The notes under the pieces are model-generated. The model saw only the letters and a program-made list of their open reading frames with translations. It searched no databases and had not been told where the DNA came from. From Agaribacterium sp. ZY112 (GTDB lineage: Bacteria; Pseudomonadota; Gammaproteobacteria; Pseudomonadales; Cellvibrionaceae), in assembly GCF_041346925.1 (NCBI RefSeq), contig NZ_CP166840.1, forward strand, positions 186,001 to 250,000: a stretch of DNA of 64,000 nucleotides, in the 5' to 3' direction. Position 1 is the first letter of the stretch, and the number at the start of each line of letters is the position of its first letter. A program made the position numbers and the translations under genes. Shown piece after piece: positions 39,601 to 49,443 of this stretch.

Positions 39601-41118
39601 ACGTTGCTTTTTAGAAAGTACGGCCATAGGAGTGTCATCCCCCATTGAACCGGTCGCTTCTTGGCCCGCTTCGGCAAGAGGACGTAATACCTGATCACAC
39701 TCCTCAAAGCTAATCTGATAAAGCTTCATTGCTGATTCGACTTCATCTTCAGTCAAACCGTTCTCAGACGCATCGGCCTCAAGATGATTCTCTAAGCGTA
39801 AAGCTCGCTCTGCCAACCACTTACGATAAGGCTTACTTTCTTTAAGCTGACGATCAACATCATCGGTGTGGTGCAGCTCTCCTGTTTCAGTATCAACGGA
39901 GAGAATTTGGCCAGGCCCTAAACGACCTTTAGCCACAACATCTTCAGGCTTGTAGTCGTAAACACCAATTTCAGATGCAACGGTAATGATGTCATCGTTA
40001 GTGATAACCCAACGAGAAGGGCGTAAACCATTGCGATCAAGCGTACAAACCGCGTAACGACCATCTGTCATTACAAGGCCTGCAGGGCCATCCCACGGTT
40101 CAACATGCATCGAGTTATATTCAAAGAACGCTTTAAGGTCAGCATCCATATTCTCAACATTCTGCCAAGCAGGGGGCACTAACATACGAATTGCTCGATG
40201 TAGATCCATACCACCAATCATTAACAGTTCAAGCATGTTATCTAAGCTAGAACTATCTGAACCTGTACGATTCACTAAAGGTGTTATTTCGTGCAGGTTC
40301 GGTAGGATATCTGTCTGGAATTTTGCTGTACGAGCCACGGACCAGTTACGATTGCCCATAATGGTATTAATTTCACCATTGTGCGCAATTAAGCGAAACG
40401 GCTGAGCCAGAGGCCACTTAGGCAAGGTATTGGTAGAGAAACGCTGGTGGAATACACAAATAGCGGTTTCCAAGCGCTCATCGGCAAGGTCCGTATAGAA
40501 CTTAGGTAAGTCCACCGGCATCATCAAGCCTTTGTAGCTTAACGTCGTTGCGCTGAGGCTAGCGATATAAAAGTTATCGTCCTGCGCAAGACGAATCTCT
40601 ATCTTACGGCGCGCGACAAACAACTTAGCGTTAAGGTCTTTTAGCTCAAAATCTTTCGCATTGATAAAGACGTGGAAAAAATCGGGCAAGCTTTCTAGGG
40701 CAATAGGCCCCAAACAGCTGTCATCCGTTGGCACAGTACGCCAATGAACATCAGCCAAACCAGCCGTTGCCAGCTCTTCAGCAATCACTTTTTTAGCAAG
40801 CTCAGCAGCAACTGGGTCTTTGGGCAGCATAAACGCACCTAGACCGTAGTTAGGGCTTAGTTCAAGACCCAGCTCATCTTTTGCGACTCTGCGCATAAAG
40901 CTATCGGGAATTTTAATAAGCAAGCCACAGCCATCACCGGTCTTACCGTCTGCTGCGATACCGCCACGATGAGTCATACATGTTAATGACTCAATACCTT
41001 TAGCTAATAGATCGTGGCTAGGCTTGCCTTTTAAATGGGCAATCAAACCAAAACCGCAGTTATCTTTGAATTCATCTAACCGGTATAAACCAGTTTTATT
41101 TTCAGTTGCTTTCATCAT
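36652..41118 (-). CDS. gltB: Glutamate synthase (NADPH) large subunit
   Basis: The 1488 residues have the full GOGAT layout: a short propeptide ending before C21 ([10 protein letters not shown]), a class II glutamine amidotransferase domain (to about 430), a central domain, an FMN-binding synthase domain (about 800-1200; the [13 protein letters not shown] region and the [13 protein letters not shown] iron-sulfur loop) and a C-terminal GXGXG beta-helix. The propeptide is 20 residues, shorter than in E. coli. Two ATGs in tandem begin the frame. The Shine-Dalgarno is weak. It is transcribed with gltD. Confidence 0.98.
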   Translation of the reverse strand: MMKATENKTGLYRLDEFKDNCGFGLIAHLKGKPSHDLLAKGIESLTCMTHRGGIAADGKTGDGCGLLIKIPDSFMRRVAKDELGLELSPNYGLGAFMLPKDPVAAELAKKVIAEELATAGLADVHWRTVPTDDSCLGPIALESLPDFFHVFINAKDFELKDLNAKLFVARRKIEIRLAQDDNFYIASLSATTLSYKGLMMPVDLPKFYTDLADERLETAICVFHQRFSTNTLPKWPLAQPFRLIAHNGEINTIMGNRNWSVARTAKFQTDILPNLHEITPLVNRTGSDSSSLDNMLELLMIGGMDLHRAIRMLVPPAWQNVENMDADLKAFFEYNSMHVEPWDGPAGLVMTDGRYAVCTLDRNGLRPSRWVITNDDIITVASEIGVYDYKPEDVVAKGRLGPGQILSVDTETGELHHTDDVDRQLKESKPYRKWLAERALRLENHLEADASENGLTEDEVESAMKLYQISFEECDQVLRPLAEAGQEATGSMGDDTPMAVLSKKQRSIFDYFRQQFAQVTNPPIDPLREAIVMSLETCVGPELSVFDETAEHADRVILTSPVLTPAKYRALTTLDRKGYKSESFSLHYDASKLKLKQAIELLLETVAESVKNGTSIVVLSDANPDSGLLPIPALMACGAVHHHLIKEGLRCDANIVVETGTARDSHHVAALIGFGATAVYPYLSYYVFNRLIESGELLIDAGTAYNNYKKGIDKGLLKILSKMGISTVASYRGAQLFEAVGLNDDVIDTCFSGTASRVSGASFELLEADQKALAKDAWKKRKAISPGGLLKYVHGQEYHAFNPDVVQALQKAVQSGDYAAWRDYAGLVNDRPVATLRDLLKFRSEVKAIPLEEVESAESIVRRFDSAAMSLGALSPEAHEALAEAMNTLGGRSNSGEGGEDPARFGTNKMSKIKQIASGRFGVTPHYLSNAEVLQIKVAQGAKPGEGGQLPGQKVNELIATLRYSVPGVTLISPPPHHDIYSIEDLAQLIYDLKQVNPSALVSVKLVSRPGVGTIAAGVAKAYADLITISGYDGGTAASPLTSIRYAGSPWELGLAETHQTLRANDLRGKVRVQTDGGLKTGYDVVKAAMLGAESFGFGTAPMVALGCKFLRICHLNNCATGVATQNDKLREEHYKGTVEMAMNFFRFVAEEAREWMAKLGVRSIDELVGRVDLLEQVEGNTAKHQRLDLSPMLYTDELLDSKPQTCEQPQNDPFDQGLTAEHMVETCLSAIENKAGGEFEFTVNNCDRSIGARLSGEIAKRHGNQGMASTPIKLKLKGVAGQSLGVWNAGGLDIYLEGDANDYVGKGMAGGKIVLSPPQCSSFKTNETSIIGNTCLYGATGGKLFAAGRAGERCGVRNSGAHVVVEGAGDHCCEYMTGGMVTVLGSTGVNFGAGMTGGFAYVLDEDNGFVDRYNHELVEITRINTEALEAHRNHLRSVIEEFVSETGSAYGQSILDDFDNFIGKFWLVKPKAANLGTLLESVKQRGE

Positions 41119-41144
41119 AGGGAACGCGCACTACTTGGACACCG

Positions 41145-41191
41145 TGCATTGCGGACAATGCAGCTCTAACTATATTACCGGAACCTTCCGG
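41145..41191 (-). promoter_or_regulatory. Two hairpins in the gltB leader
   Basis: TGCATTG/CAATGCA with a 4-base loop (41145-41162) and the perfect palindrome CCGGAACCTTCCGG (41178-41191) lie 27-73 bases before the gltB ATG. On the minus strand neither is followed by a T tract. They could be an operator or a leader structure controlling glutamate synthase. No known family was recognised. Confidence 0.4.
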
Positions 41192-41201
41192 CCCACCAAG
41201 A

Positions 41202-41228
41202 CAAAAAAGCCCCAGAGAAGAGGGGCTA
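41202..41228 (-). terminator. Intrinsic terminator after the DamX-like gene
   Basis: On the minus strand AGCCCC and GGGGCT form a 6-bp stem with an 8-base loop, followed by TTTTTTGT. It lies about 100 bp past the DamX-like stop and closes the pilM...damX transcript ahead of gltB. Confidence 0.85.
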
Positions 41229-41330
41229 GTGTAAAAATGGCGCTGAATATTAACCGCAAGTGGGAATTTTGGCAAGATAAGCGCGCCAGAAGCAGGGCCA
41301 CCAATGATGCACCAAAAGCTCCGAAATAGG

Positions 41331-42719
41331 CTACAAGCCAGAGAAATCGGTAATCTCTCGCTGTACGAGATCAACCTTTTTAGGCCATGCGCCAGACTGC
41401 CGAAAGTGTTCAGGCAGCAATTTTAGAGCGGATTTTGCTTTTGTTAAATCCTCATAAGGGCCTATAACCACAATATTCAAAGGGGCTTTTCCAGACCTTT
41501 TACGCCTATAGCTTAAGACATTAGGTGTCTTCGCCTTCGCCAAAAAACGCCTCAGATTGGCCAGCTCACCCGCAGCAAACACCTGTAAAACATAAGAATT
41601 ACCATCCAAGGACAAAAGTAACTGCTCATCATCACTCAAAGTCATTGTGGGCTGAGAGTCTGAGACGAACTCCAACACAGCCTGCTCTGGAAGCTGCTCC
41701 GCAGATGGACTCATGTCAGTAGGAATCTGACTTAAACTAGGCTCCGGCGAAGGCTTTAATTCCACAAGCACAAGCTCAGGACTTACTTGCTCTGCCGAAT
41801 CATTCACCACCTCAGGGCTTGGGGACACCAATAAACGCGCTGGCGATTCAAGTTCAAACTGCCCTGGTGACATCTCAATCTCTACTGACCCCTCTTCTTT
41901 TTGGGCGCCTCGATATAAAAACAGGAGCAACAACAATGCAACCAATAGCGAAAGAGCGACAATATGAATCAACGGCAAAAAGCCTCTCTTACCGCCTGCC
42001 CCAGCAAGCTCCACCTGTAGATTTTCAAGCTCTTTTTTTGCCACACACAAAGCCACACCGGGAAGCCCCTTTGAATGCGACCAAAGTGTCGAAATCGAAG
42101 ACAATTTCGTCTTATCTGCAACATCTGAAAAACTAGGTAAGCTAAAGTCTAGAAAGCGCTGTAATTCATCAACAGAAAAACTCGGCAAATGGAAATCATA
42201 GGCCTGAAGATCCAACTGAATGAACTCGTCTATTCTACGAGAGAACTTAGGCTCGGCAAACAGCACAAAGCGCAAACCATAGGCTGCTGTACTACTTTGC
42301 AATACACCAAGCAAAGCGCTGAGCACCTCATCAGACAACAGGTGAGCATCATCCACCAAGATGACAACTAGCCTCTGCTCACTCAATATACTCTGAATAA
42401 AGGAGCGCAAGAACTGTAAGCCCTGCCCTGCACTCTGAGCTTTAGGCAAACCTAACAAATCCAGCAACTCAAAAACAACATGCTCAAGCTCAAGCCCAGC
42501 CACAGCGGACCAGCAGGCGAGAGTCAGTACCGCTTCAGAGTCCTGCGACTGTAACTGCCTTGAAAGCTCCTGCTTAAGCGCCGTTTTTCCTGAAAAAGTG
42601 GGGCCTTCGACAAGAAGAACGTCTGAACCAAAAAAACAGAGATGTTTTAATTGCTGTAAAACCCCCGCGAGCGCAGGGGTTGAGAAGTATTCGACAGTTT
42701 GTTCATGCCCGCCGGTCAT
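41331..42719 (-). CDS. DamX-like AAA and SPOR-domain cell-envelope protein
   Basis: The 462-residue protein has an N-terminal ATPase domain (Walker A GPTFSGKT near 42, Walker B VVILVDDAH near 120), a transmembrane helix (about 245-268; VALSLLVALLLLLFLYRG), a low-complexity Pro/Ser/Glu periplasmic linker and a C-terminal SPOR domain (about 375-450; YVLQVFAAGELANL...) that binds denuded septal glycan. This is the usual product downstream of aroB in Pseudomonas, and DamX in E. coli acts at the septum. ATG 42719 lies 5 bp after aroB. Confidence 0.85.
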   Translation of the reverse strand: MTGGHEQTVEYFSTPALAGVLQQLKHLCFFGSDVLLVEGPTFSGKTALKQELSRQLQSQDSEAVLTLACWSAVAGLELEHVVFELLDLLGLPKAQSAGQGLQFLRSFIQSILSEQRLVVILVDDAHLLSDEVLSALLGVLQSSTAAYGLRFVLFAEPKFSRRIDEFIQLDLQAYDFHLPSFSVDELQRFLDFSLPSFSDVADKTKLSSISTLWSHSKGLPGVALCVAKKELENLQVELAGAGGKRGFLPLIHIVALSLLVALLLLLFLYRGAQKEEGSVEIEMSPGQFELESPARLLVSPSPEVVNDSAEQVSPELVLVELKPSPEPSLSQIPTDMSPSAEQLPEQAVLEFVSDSQPTMTLSDDEQLLLSLDGNSYVLQVFAAGELANLRRFLAKAKTPNVLSYRRKRSGKAPLNIVVIGPYEDLTKAKSALKLLPEHFRQSGAWPKKVDLVQREITDFSGL

Positions 42720-42724
42720 GATCT

Positions 42725-43816
42725 TTACACTTCCGTGCAAAAGCTATTTAAGCACGCCAACAGCTTGTCATGATCAAAATCTTCTGTCACCAAAGCCTTA
42801 CCAAGCTCACTCAGCAGCACTAAACGCAGCTTCTTATCCAAGACCTTTTTATCAACAGCCATATAGCCAAGGTAATCATCTGGGCTCATGTTACTGGGAC
42901 CATCAACAGGCAGATTCGCCGCCTCATTTAAAGCCCTAGCACGTACCAGCACAGCCCTTTCAATCCAGCCTAGACGTACGCTTAAATCAAGCGCCATCAA
43001 CATGCCAACCGCAACAGCCTCACCATGCAACCATTTACCGTAACCTTGATGCGCCTCGATAGCATGCCCAAATGTATGCCCTAAATTGAGAATCGCCCTA
43101 AGCCCCCCTTCACGCTCATCTTGCGCAACAACCCGAGCCTTAATCGCACAACTTTCTTCAATTGCATATTCCAAGGCAGTCTTATCCAAAGCAATCAGCT
43201 TCGGCATGTTAACCTCAAGCCACTCAAAAAAAGACTCATCATAGATAAGCCCATATTTAATCACTTCCGCCAAGCCTGCAGACAACTCGCGAGATGGCAA
43301 AGAATCAAGCACATCCAAATCAATCAGAACCGCTTGCGGCTGATAAAATGCCCCAATCATGTTCTTGCCCAGCGGGTGATTAACCCCTGTCTTCCCACCA
43401 ACAGAGGAATCTACTTGAGATAAAACCGTAGTAGGAACCTGAACAAAATTGACACCGCGCTGATAACAAGCTGCAGCAAAGCCACACATATCACCAACTA
43501 CTCCGCCCCCCAGGGCAAGTAGTGTCGCATTGCGATTAAAGCGAAGCTCGAGCAGACGATCGAAGATCAAACTTAAGGTATCGAGGTTCTTATAGCTTTC
43601 ACCGTCAGGCAAGGCCAATAATTCGACCGTCAAATCAGACCTAGTAGCTAGGGCGACCCTCAAACCCTCCCCATAAAGAGGGGCGACAGTCTCATTAGTA
43701 ACAATAAGTATTTGCTTGCTTAGATAGCTAGCCAATAAATCGGTATTAGCTAATAAACCAGACTGAATAAAAATAGGGTAACTGCGATCACCAAGATCGA
43801 CACGCAACTCTCTCAT
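42725..43816 (-). CDS. aroB: 3-Dehydroquinate synthase AroB
   Basis: It closes DAHP to 3-dehydroquinate using NAD+ and a metal ion. The 363 residues include the [16 protein letters not shown] motif (near 100), [19 protein letters not shown] and the metal ligands in [13 protein letters not shown] and WLHGEAVA. The N-terminus [15 protein letters not shown] aligns with E. coli, setting the start at 43816. It follows aroK by 9 bp. Confidence 0.97.
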   Translation of the reverse strand: MRELRVDLGDRSYPIFIQSGLLANTDLLASYLSKQILIVTNETVAPLYGEGLRVALATRSDLTVELLALPDGESYKNLDTLSLIFDRLLELRFNRNATLLALGGGVVGDMCGFAAACYQRGVNFVQVPTTVLSQVDSSVGGKTGVNHPLGKNMIGAFYQPQAVLIDLDVLDSLPSRELSAGLAEVIKYGLIYDESFFEWLEVNMPKLIALDKTALEYAIEESCAIKARVVAQDEREGGLRAILNLGHTFGHAIEAHQGYGKWLHGEAVAVGMLMALDLSVRLGWIERAVLVRARALNEAANLPVDGPSNMSPDDYLGYMAVDKKVLDKKLRLVLLSELGKALVTEDFDHDKLLACLNSFCTEV

Positions 43817-43825
43817 GAGGCACAA

Positions 43826-44338
43826 CTATGCTTGAAGTAATTTTAAAATAGCTTGAACTGTAGCGCGTGGGCCGCTGCCATCAGTATCTACACTGTAGTC
43901 TGCCACACTTTCATATAAAGGGGCACGCTCTTCCAACAAAGAGACTATTTTCGCTCTCGGGTCATCCACCTGCAGCAGAGGACGCTTCTTATCTTTAGCA
44001 GTTCGAGCAAGTAGCTGCTCAACACTTGCCTTCAAATAAACGACAACATCAGCGGCAGAGATAAGCGCTCGATTATCCTCACGACAAACAATACCGCCAC
44101 CAGTTGCAAGTACAGTTTGTGGTCGAGACACCAACTCAGCTAAACACTGGTTTTCCCGCTCACGAAAGCCCTGCTCACCTTCCACATCAAAAATCCAAGC
44201 TATATCAGCGCCAGTTTTATCCTCAATAACATGGTCTGTATCTAGGAATTCATAAGACAACTTGGCCGCTAATAAGCGGCCAATGGTTGATTTGCCGGCC
44301 CCCATAGGGCCGACTAATAAAACAGTTCGAGCTTTCAC
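43826..44338 (-). CDS. aroK: Shikimate kinase AroK
   Basis: The 170-residue kinase has the P-loop GPMGAGKSTIGRLLA, the shikimate-binding DTDHVIE and GGGIV motifs, and the lid KDKKRPLL. It phosphorylates shikimate in the chorismate pathway. Translation starts at a GTG whose G is the last base of the pilQ stop (TAGTG), so it depends on pilQ translation. It is followed by aroB, the next-but-three earlier enzyme in the pathway. Confidence 0.97.
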   Translation of the reverse strand: MKARTVLLVGPMGAGKSTIGRLLAAKLSYEFLDTDHVIEDKTGADIAWIFDVEGEQGFRERENQCLAELVSRPQTVLATGGGIVCREDNRALISAADVVVYLKASVEQLLARTAKDKKRPLLQVDDPRAKIVSLLEERAPLYESVADYSVDTDGSGPRATVQAILKLLQA

Positions 44339-46527
44339 TATTGCACGTAATCGTTAGACATGATTTTAGGAGTAATAAAGATAAGAATCTCTCGCTTCTG
44401 CTCACGACGGATATCATGGCGGAACAACACACCCAAGAAAGGAATATCTCCCAACAAAGGCACTTTCTCCTGCCCCTCAATGTTCTCAGTCGTATATATA
44501 CCACCCAAAACAACGGTGTCGCCATCACTTACCAAGACTTGCGTTTCAAGCTGAGTTTTATCGAGCACGGGCACACCACTGGCAGTATCAATCTCACTGA
44601 TACTATCCTGATTAATCACCAAATCCAAAATAACCCGGTCATCAGGTGTTACCTGAGGCGTTACATCGAGCTTCAACACCGCATCCTTAAACGCAGTTGT
44701 TGTACCACCACTCGCACTCTCTTCCTGATAAGGCACCTCAGTACCAGACTCAATAGAAGCTTGCTGCTTATCGCCTGTAATGACTTTAGGCTGAGAAACA
44801 ATCTCGGCAAAACCACTATTCTGCAAAGCACTCAACTCTAAACCTAATAAGAAATTTGAGCTAATAACATTAGCGGTAAAAGCGCCGGTCGGATTAAACA
44901 CCCCAAGGTCAACTAAGTTCGATGTAAGTGTATTTCGCTCATCATCAGTAATACCATCGCCATCGCTATCAATAAAATTACACTCAGGACCACAACCATC
45001 AGCATTGGTCAAACCCTCCATGCGACCAGTAAATTCATATTTATGACTACCAGTACTTGAGGTCTCAACAGAGTCCCCCGACATCCGAACACCTAGCTCA
45101 CGACGAAAATCCGTATTTGCAATCACAATACGCGCCTCAATCATGACCTGCTGAATAGGGATATCAACTCGATCAATCAACGACTTAAAGGCTAAAATTT
45201 TATCTTCCGTATCGGTCAGAATAATTGAGTTGGTTCGCTCATCAACAATAGCCTGTCCGCGCTCTGACAGAATACTACCCGTAGTATTTTGATCACCACC
45301 AGATGAACCACCAGAACTGCCACCGCCCTCAGAACCAACAAACAAACGGAACAACTCGCGAGCGTTTGCATAACGAATACGAATATATTCAGTTCTTAAT
45401 GGAGCCAACTCCTCCAACTGCTTTTGAGTCTCAATTTCCTGACGCTCACGCTCTGCGATTTCTGCTGCAGGCGCAACCATTAAGACATTCCCTATTAAGC
45501 GCTTATCCAAGCCCTTACTCTTAAGGACGATATCGAGGGCTTGATCCCAAGGAACATTCTCCAAGCGAAGAGTAATGCTTCCCGCAACTGTGTCCGAAGC
45601 CACCAAGTTTAGCTCAGTAAAATCGGCAATTAACTGCAACACAGACCTGACTTCAATATCCTGAAAGTTTAGAGAGAGACGCTCACCTGTATAAGCAAAT
45701 GCTTTTTCCTTCTCCTCTTGCTCACGACGGGTTAGAGGCTTAACGCTAACCACATATTCATCATCTGCCTGATAAGCCAAATAATCATAGTCACCTGAAA
45801 CCTCAATAAGAACAACAGAATCCCGTCCATCCTGAGAGGAAGCAAGTGTGCTTACCGGCGTTGCAAAATCAAGGACATCCAATTTGCGACGCAATTCCAT
45901 CGGCATAGCCATATTAGAGAATCGCACCTCGACCCCACTAGCAACCTCTTCAATATCTACGCCAACATTAGAATCAGAAAGAGAAATAATGACCTTACCT
46001 TCACCCTGATCACCACGCCGAAAGTCCAAATTACGAACCGCTTTACCTGCAGAGGAAACGGCCGAAACCGACTCCGTAGAGCCAGTTTCTGTAGAATTAC
46101 TTTCTGCAGACTTATTCATAGAGGGCGCAACTGCAGATGCCACTACAACAGCATCATTATTAGCGCCAACATCAAGAATCAAGTTGTTTCCCGAAATACG
46201 TGTAGTATAGGGAGCAACAGTATCTAAATTTACAATTAAGCGAGTTCTCCCACCACCTGCAACAACAACCGCACTGCTAACACCACCAACATCTACCGGG
46301 AATTTCTTTTGAGAAAGAGCATTAGTTACATCGGCAAAATCAAGCACAATTCGAGCGGGCTGATTAATAGAGAAACCCTTAGGGCTTGAAGGGGCCTCAT
46401 CAAAGACCATAATAATCTCAGCCTTACCTCCGGGAAGCTCCGCAAACTGAATATCTTTAAGCTCACTCGCACATAGCACAGAAGCCAAAAGCCAAAGGGC
46501 GCATACTTTGACAATAAATTTAAACAT
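44338..46527 (-). CDS. pilQ: Type IV pilus secretin PilQ with a calcium-loop insertion
   Basis: It is the outer-membrane channel through which the pilus passes. The 729 residues comprise a signal peptide (to about 20), two AMIN-type domains, a secretin/TonB short N-terminal domain (about 285-340), an N1 domain and the secretin core ending VPLLGDIPFLGVLFR. The region near 520 has DSDGDGITDDE preceded by CGPEC, which looks like a calcium-binding loop and is unusual for PilQ. A Gly/Ser run lies near 400. It is last in pilMNOPQ, with aroK overlapping it. Confidence 0.95.
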   Translation of the reverse strand: MFKFIVKVCALWLLASVLCASELKDIQFAELPGGKAEIIMVFDEAPSSPKGFSINQPARIVLDFADVTNALSQKKFPVDVGGVSSAVVVAGGGRTRLIVNLDTVAPYTTRISGNNLILDVGANNDAVVVASAVAPSMNKSAESNSTETGSTESVSAVSSAGKAVRNLDFRRGDQGEGKVIISLSDSNVGVDIEEVASGVEVRFSNMAMPMELRRKLDVLDFATPVSTLASSQDGRDSVVLIEVSGDYDYLAYQADDEYVVSVKPLTRREQEEKEKAFAYTGERLSLNFQDIEVRSVLQLIADFTELNLVASDTVAGSITLRLENVPWDQALDIVLKSKGLDKRLIGNVLMVAPAAEIAERERQEIETQKQLEELAPLRTEYIRIRYANARELFRLFVGSEGGGSSGGSSGGDQNTTGSILSERGQAIVDERTNSIILTDTEDKILAFKSLIDRVDIPIQQVMIEARIVIANTDFRRELGVRMSGDSVETSSTGSHKYEFTGRMEGLTNADGCGPECNFIDSDGDGITDDERNTLTSNLVDLGVFNPTGAFTANVISSNFLLGLELSALQNSGFAEIVSQPKVITGDKQQASIESGTEVPYQEESASGGTTTAFKDAVLKLDVTPQVTPDDRVILDLVINQDSISEIDTASGVPVLDKTQLETQVLVSDGDTVVLGGIYTTENIEGQEKVPLLGDIPFLGVLFRHDIRREQKREILIFITPKIMSNDYVQ

Positions 46528-46531
46528 ATTG

Positions 46532-47053
46532 TTAGTCCTTCTCCGCTAAAGATAGTATCCGAGGACGCTCAACCCAACCGCTAAGACCATCAGACACCAC
46601 CTCAATCAATTCTATTTTTGTTTTATCAACTTCTACAACCTTACCGTGATTCAAACCCAGGTAATCCCCCTTATCAACTCGGTGAATCCCCCCTGAAGAA
46701 TCCTTAACCAAGGCCCAAAAATTATCACCCTGCTGCAATGTCCCAACCATACTTAAACTGGCCACATCAAAACCCTCAAGAAATTCTTTTTTGCGATTTA
46801 AGTCAGGGCTTACATCCGCAGCAGATAAGCGATAAACCCTCTTAAGTATATCCACAGGCTTATCAAAAGGGCTGCGTAATGCTGCCGATGCATAAATAAA
46901 GCTCTCATAAGGTGGATATGTTGGAATAGGCTCGATTCGACCCGCTGGTTTTGCCTTAACCTGCGCGATGTAACCTCTCAAATCTGAGTCTCCCCCCCCA
47001 GAATCACAACCAGACAACGCGGCAAATAATATAAAAAGGAATGCAGTTCTCAT
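46532..47053 (-). CDS. pilP: Type IV pilus lipoprotein PilP
   Basis: The 173-residue protein has a lipoprotein signal with lipobox LSGC (C16), a proline-rich segment that binds the PilN/PilO dimer (PTYPPYESFIY) and a C-terminal beta domain that touches PilQ (VGTLQQGDNFWALV). It links the inner-membrane complex to the secretin. It lies 4 bp from pilQ and 3 bp from pilO. Confidence 0.94.
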   Translation of the reverse strand: MRTAFLFILFAALSGCDSGGGDSDLRGYIAQVKAKPAGRIEPIPTYPPYESFIYASAALRSPFDKPVDILKRVYRLSAADVSPDLNRKKEFLEGFDVASLSMVGTLQQGDNFWALVKDSSGGIHRVDKGDYLGLNHGKVVEVDKTKIELIEVVSDGLSGWVERPRILSLAEKD

Positions 47054-47056
47054 AAC

Positions 47057-47674
47057 CTACTCCTCTCCTTTGTAGCGATATGTTTTAGCCTGAAGCTGCA
47101 TTTTTAACAAACCGGCCTTATCTTTGGTCGCAGGCTCAATTAAAAAATCATGAAGAGTAACAATCCTAGGCATACCAGCAATACCACTCACAAAAGCACC
47201 AAACTCATGAAAGCCACCTTCAACCTCAATTCGAATGGGCAGTTCAACATGAATATCGGAAACAACCTCTTCCTGAAGAGCAATGCGATTAATCTCCAAA
47301 CGGCTCTCGACCCCCTTGTCATCGATATCTTCTAACAGGCCTGGAACCTCAGTCTTAGTGGGTAGGCGCGCTATCAAGGCGCCAAACCCCTCTTCCATCT
47401 TGACCATCTGAGCCCTGTAAGTATCTAAATTCACAGCCTCATGCGCCTTGGCTTCAAAATCCGAACGCAAACCTCGCTCCTGAGAGGAGACGGTCTCGAG
47501 GCGTAACTGCTTATCTTTAACCACAAGAAAATAACAAGCGGATACCAACGCCAGAGATGCCAGCACACAAAGAAATATTCTGCCAGCCAAGGGCCAGACG
47601 CCCACCCTATTAAAATCAAGGTCGTTTACATCAAACTCTTGTAACTGCTCGATAAACTTAGCGACATCAGTCAT
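47057..47674 (-). CDS. pilO: Type IV pilus assembly protein PilO
   Basis: The 205-residue protein has one membrane helix (about 30-50), a coiled coil (about 55-95) and a ferredoxin-like periplasmic domain (GGFHEFGAFVSGIAGMPRIVTLHDF). It forms heterodimers with PilN. Its start overlaps pilN by 4 bp. Confidence 0.94.
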   Translation of the reverse strand: MTDVAKFIEQLQEFDVNDLDFNRVGVWPLAGRIFLCVLASLALVSACYFLVVKDKQLRLETVSSQERGLRSDFEAKAHEAVNLDTYRAQMVKMEEGFGALIARLPTKTEVPGLLEDIDDKGVESRLEINRIALQEEVVSDIHVELPIRIEVEGGFHEFGAFVSGIAGMPRIVTLHDFLIEPATKDKAGLLKMQLQAKTYRYKGEE

Positions 47675-48234
47675 TTCTCACCCCCTTTTGTACTAGGCAA
47701 GCTGGCCTCAAGCTCCATTTCAAAAAAACCAACTTGAGCTCCCAGCTCAGGGCGCGCAACTACCGACTTTAAATTAGGGCTCGAAAAATAATCAGACTCA
47801 TCAAGGCTTCGCATTAGAGCCGATATCCGCTGATTCGACTCACTCACTCCAAAAACAAAAAACTTCCCGCCACTGCGCTGTAATTTAGTGAAATAAACGC
47901 CATCAGGAATACGTCGCGCCAACTCATCAAAATGATGAACAATAATAGAGCGCTTACCTTCAAGGTCTTGAATCACTCTCATACGCGCTTCTAACTCAGA
48001 TTTTTTCTTCTTGAGCTCTTTAATCTCTTCAACTTGTTTTTCTAAACCAGCAATTTCATCTTTAAGCATTTTATTGCGGGCTTCCTGCCCTTGAATAGCA
48101 CCGTCAACAGTTTGCACCCAAAGAAAACAAGCCAGTGCCACAAAGATGCAAACCCCAACCAGCTGGGTAAGAAATTCTTTCTTTTTCTCTTGGCGTAGCT
48201 CTTCACGCCAAGGTAATAAATTAATACGCGCCAT
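47671..48234 (-). CDS. pilN: Type IV pilus assembly protein PilN
   Basis: The 187-residue protein begins with the conserved INLLPWRE cytoplasmic motif that binds PilM, has one membrane helix (about 20-45), a coiled coil (about 50-95) and a periplasmic domain. It is followed by pilO with a 4-bp overlap and preceded by pilM by 2 bp. Confidence 0.95.
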   Translation of the reverse strand: MARINLLPWREELRQEKKKEFLTQLVGVCIFVALACFLWVQTVDGAIQGQEARNKMLKDEIAGLEKQVEEIKELKKKKSELEARMRVIQDLEGKRSIIVHHFDELARRIPDGVYFTKLQRSGGKFFVFGVSESNQRISALMRSLDESDYFSSPNLKSVVARPELGAQVGFFEMELEASLPSTKGGEK

Positions 48235-48236
48235 CG

Positions 48237-49313
<1,077 letters not shown>

Positions 49314-49443
49314 CTATTTCGGATACTTAGCTTATGTTCATGTTATAGCACTTTAACTCTTGGCTGCAACGGCAGCACAGTTAAATAATGCACAAAAAAA
49401 GCTTTATAATGAGCAGTCTCTCTCACTTTGGCCCTTAAGGCAC

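Noticed and set aside
44341-44841. 166-residue open frame antisense to pilQ
   Set aside because: It lies fully inside the confirmed PilQ frame, has no recognisable motif and no ribosome binding site.
45290-45330. Gly/Ser run in pilQ as a frameshift or repeat expansion
   Set aside because: The frame stays open with secretin homology on both sides; it is a flexible loop.
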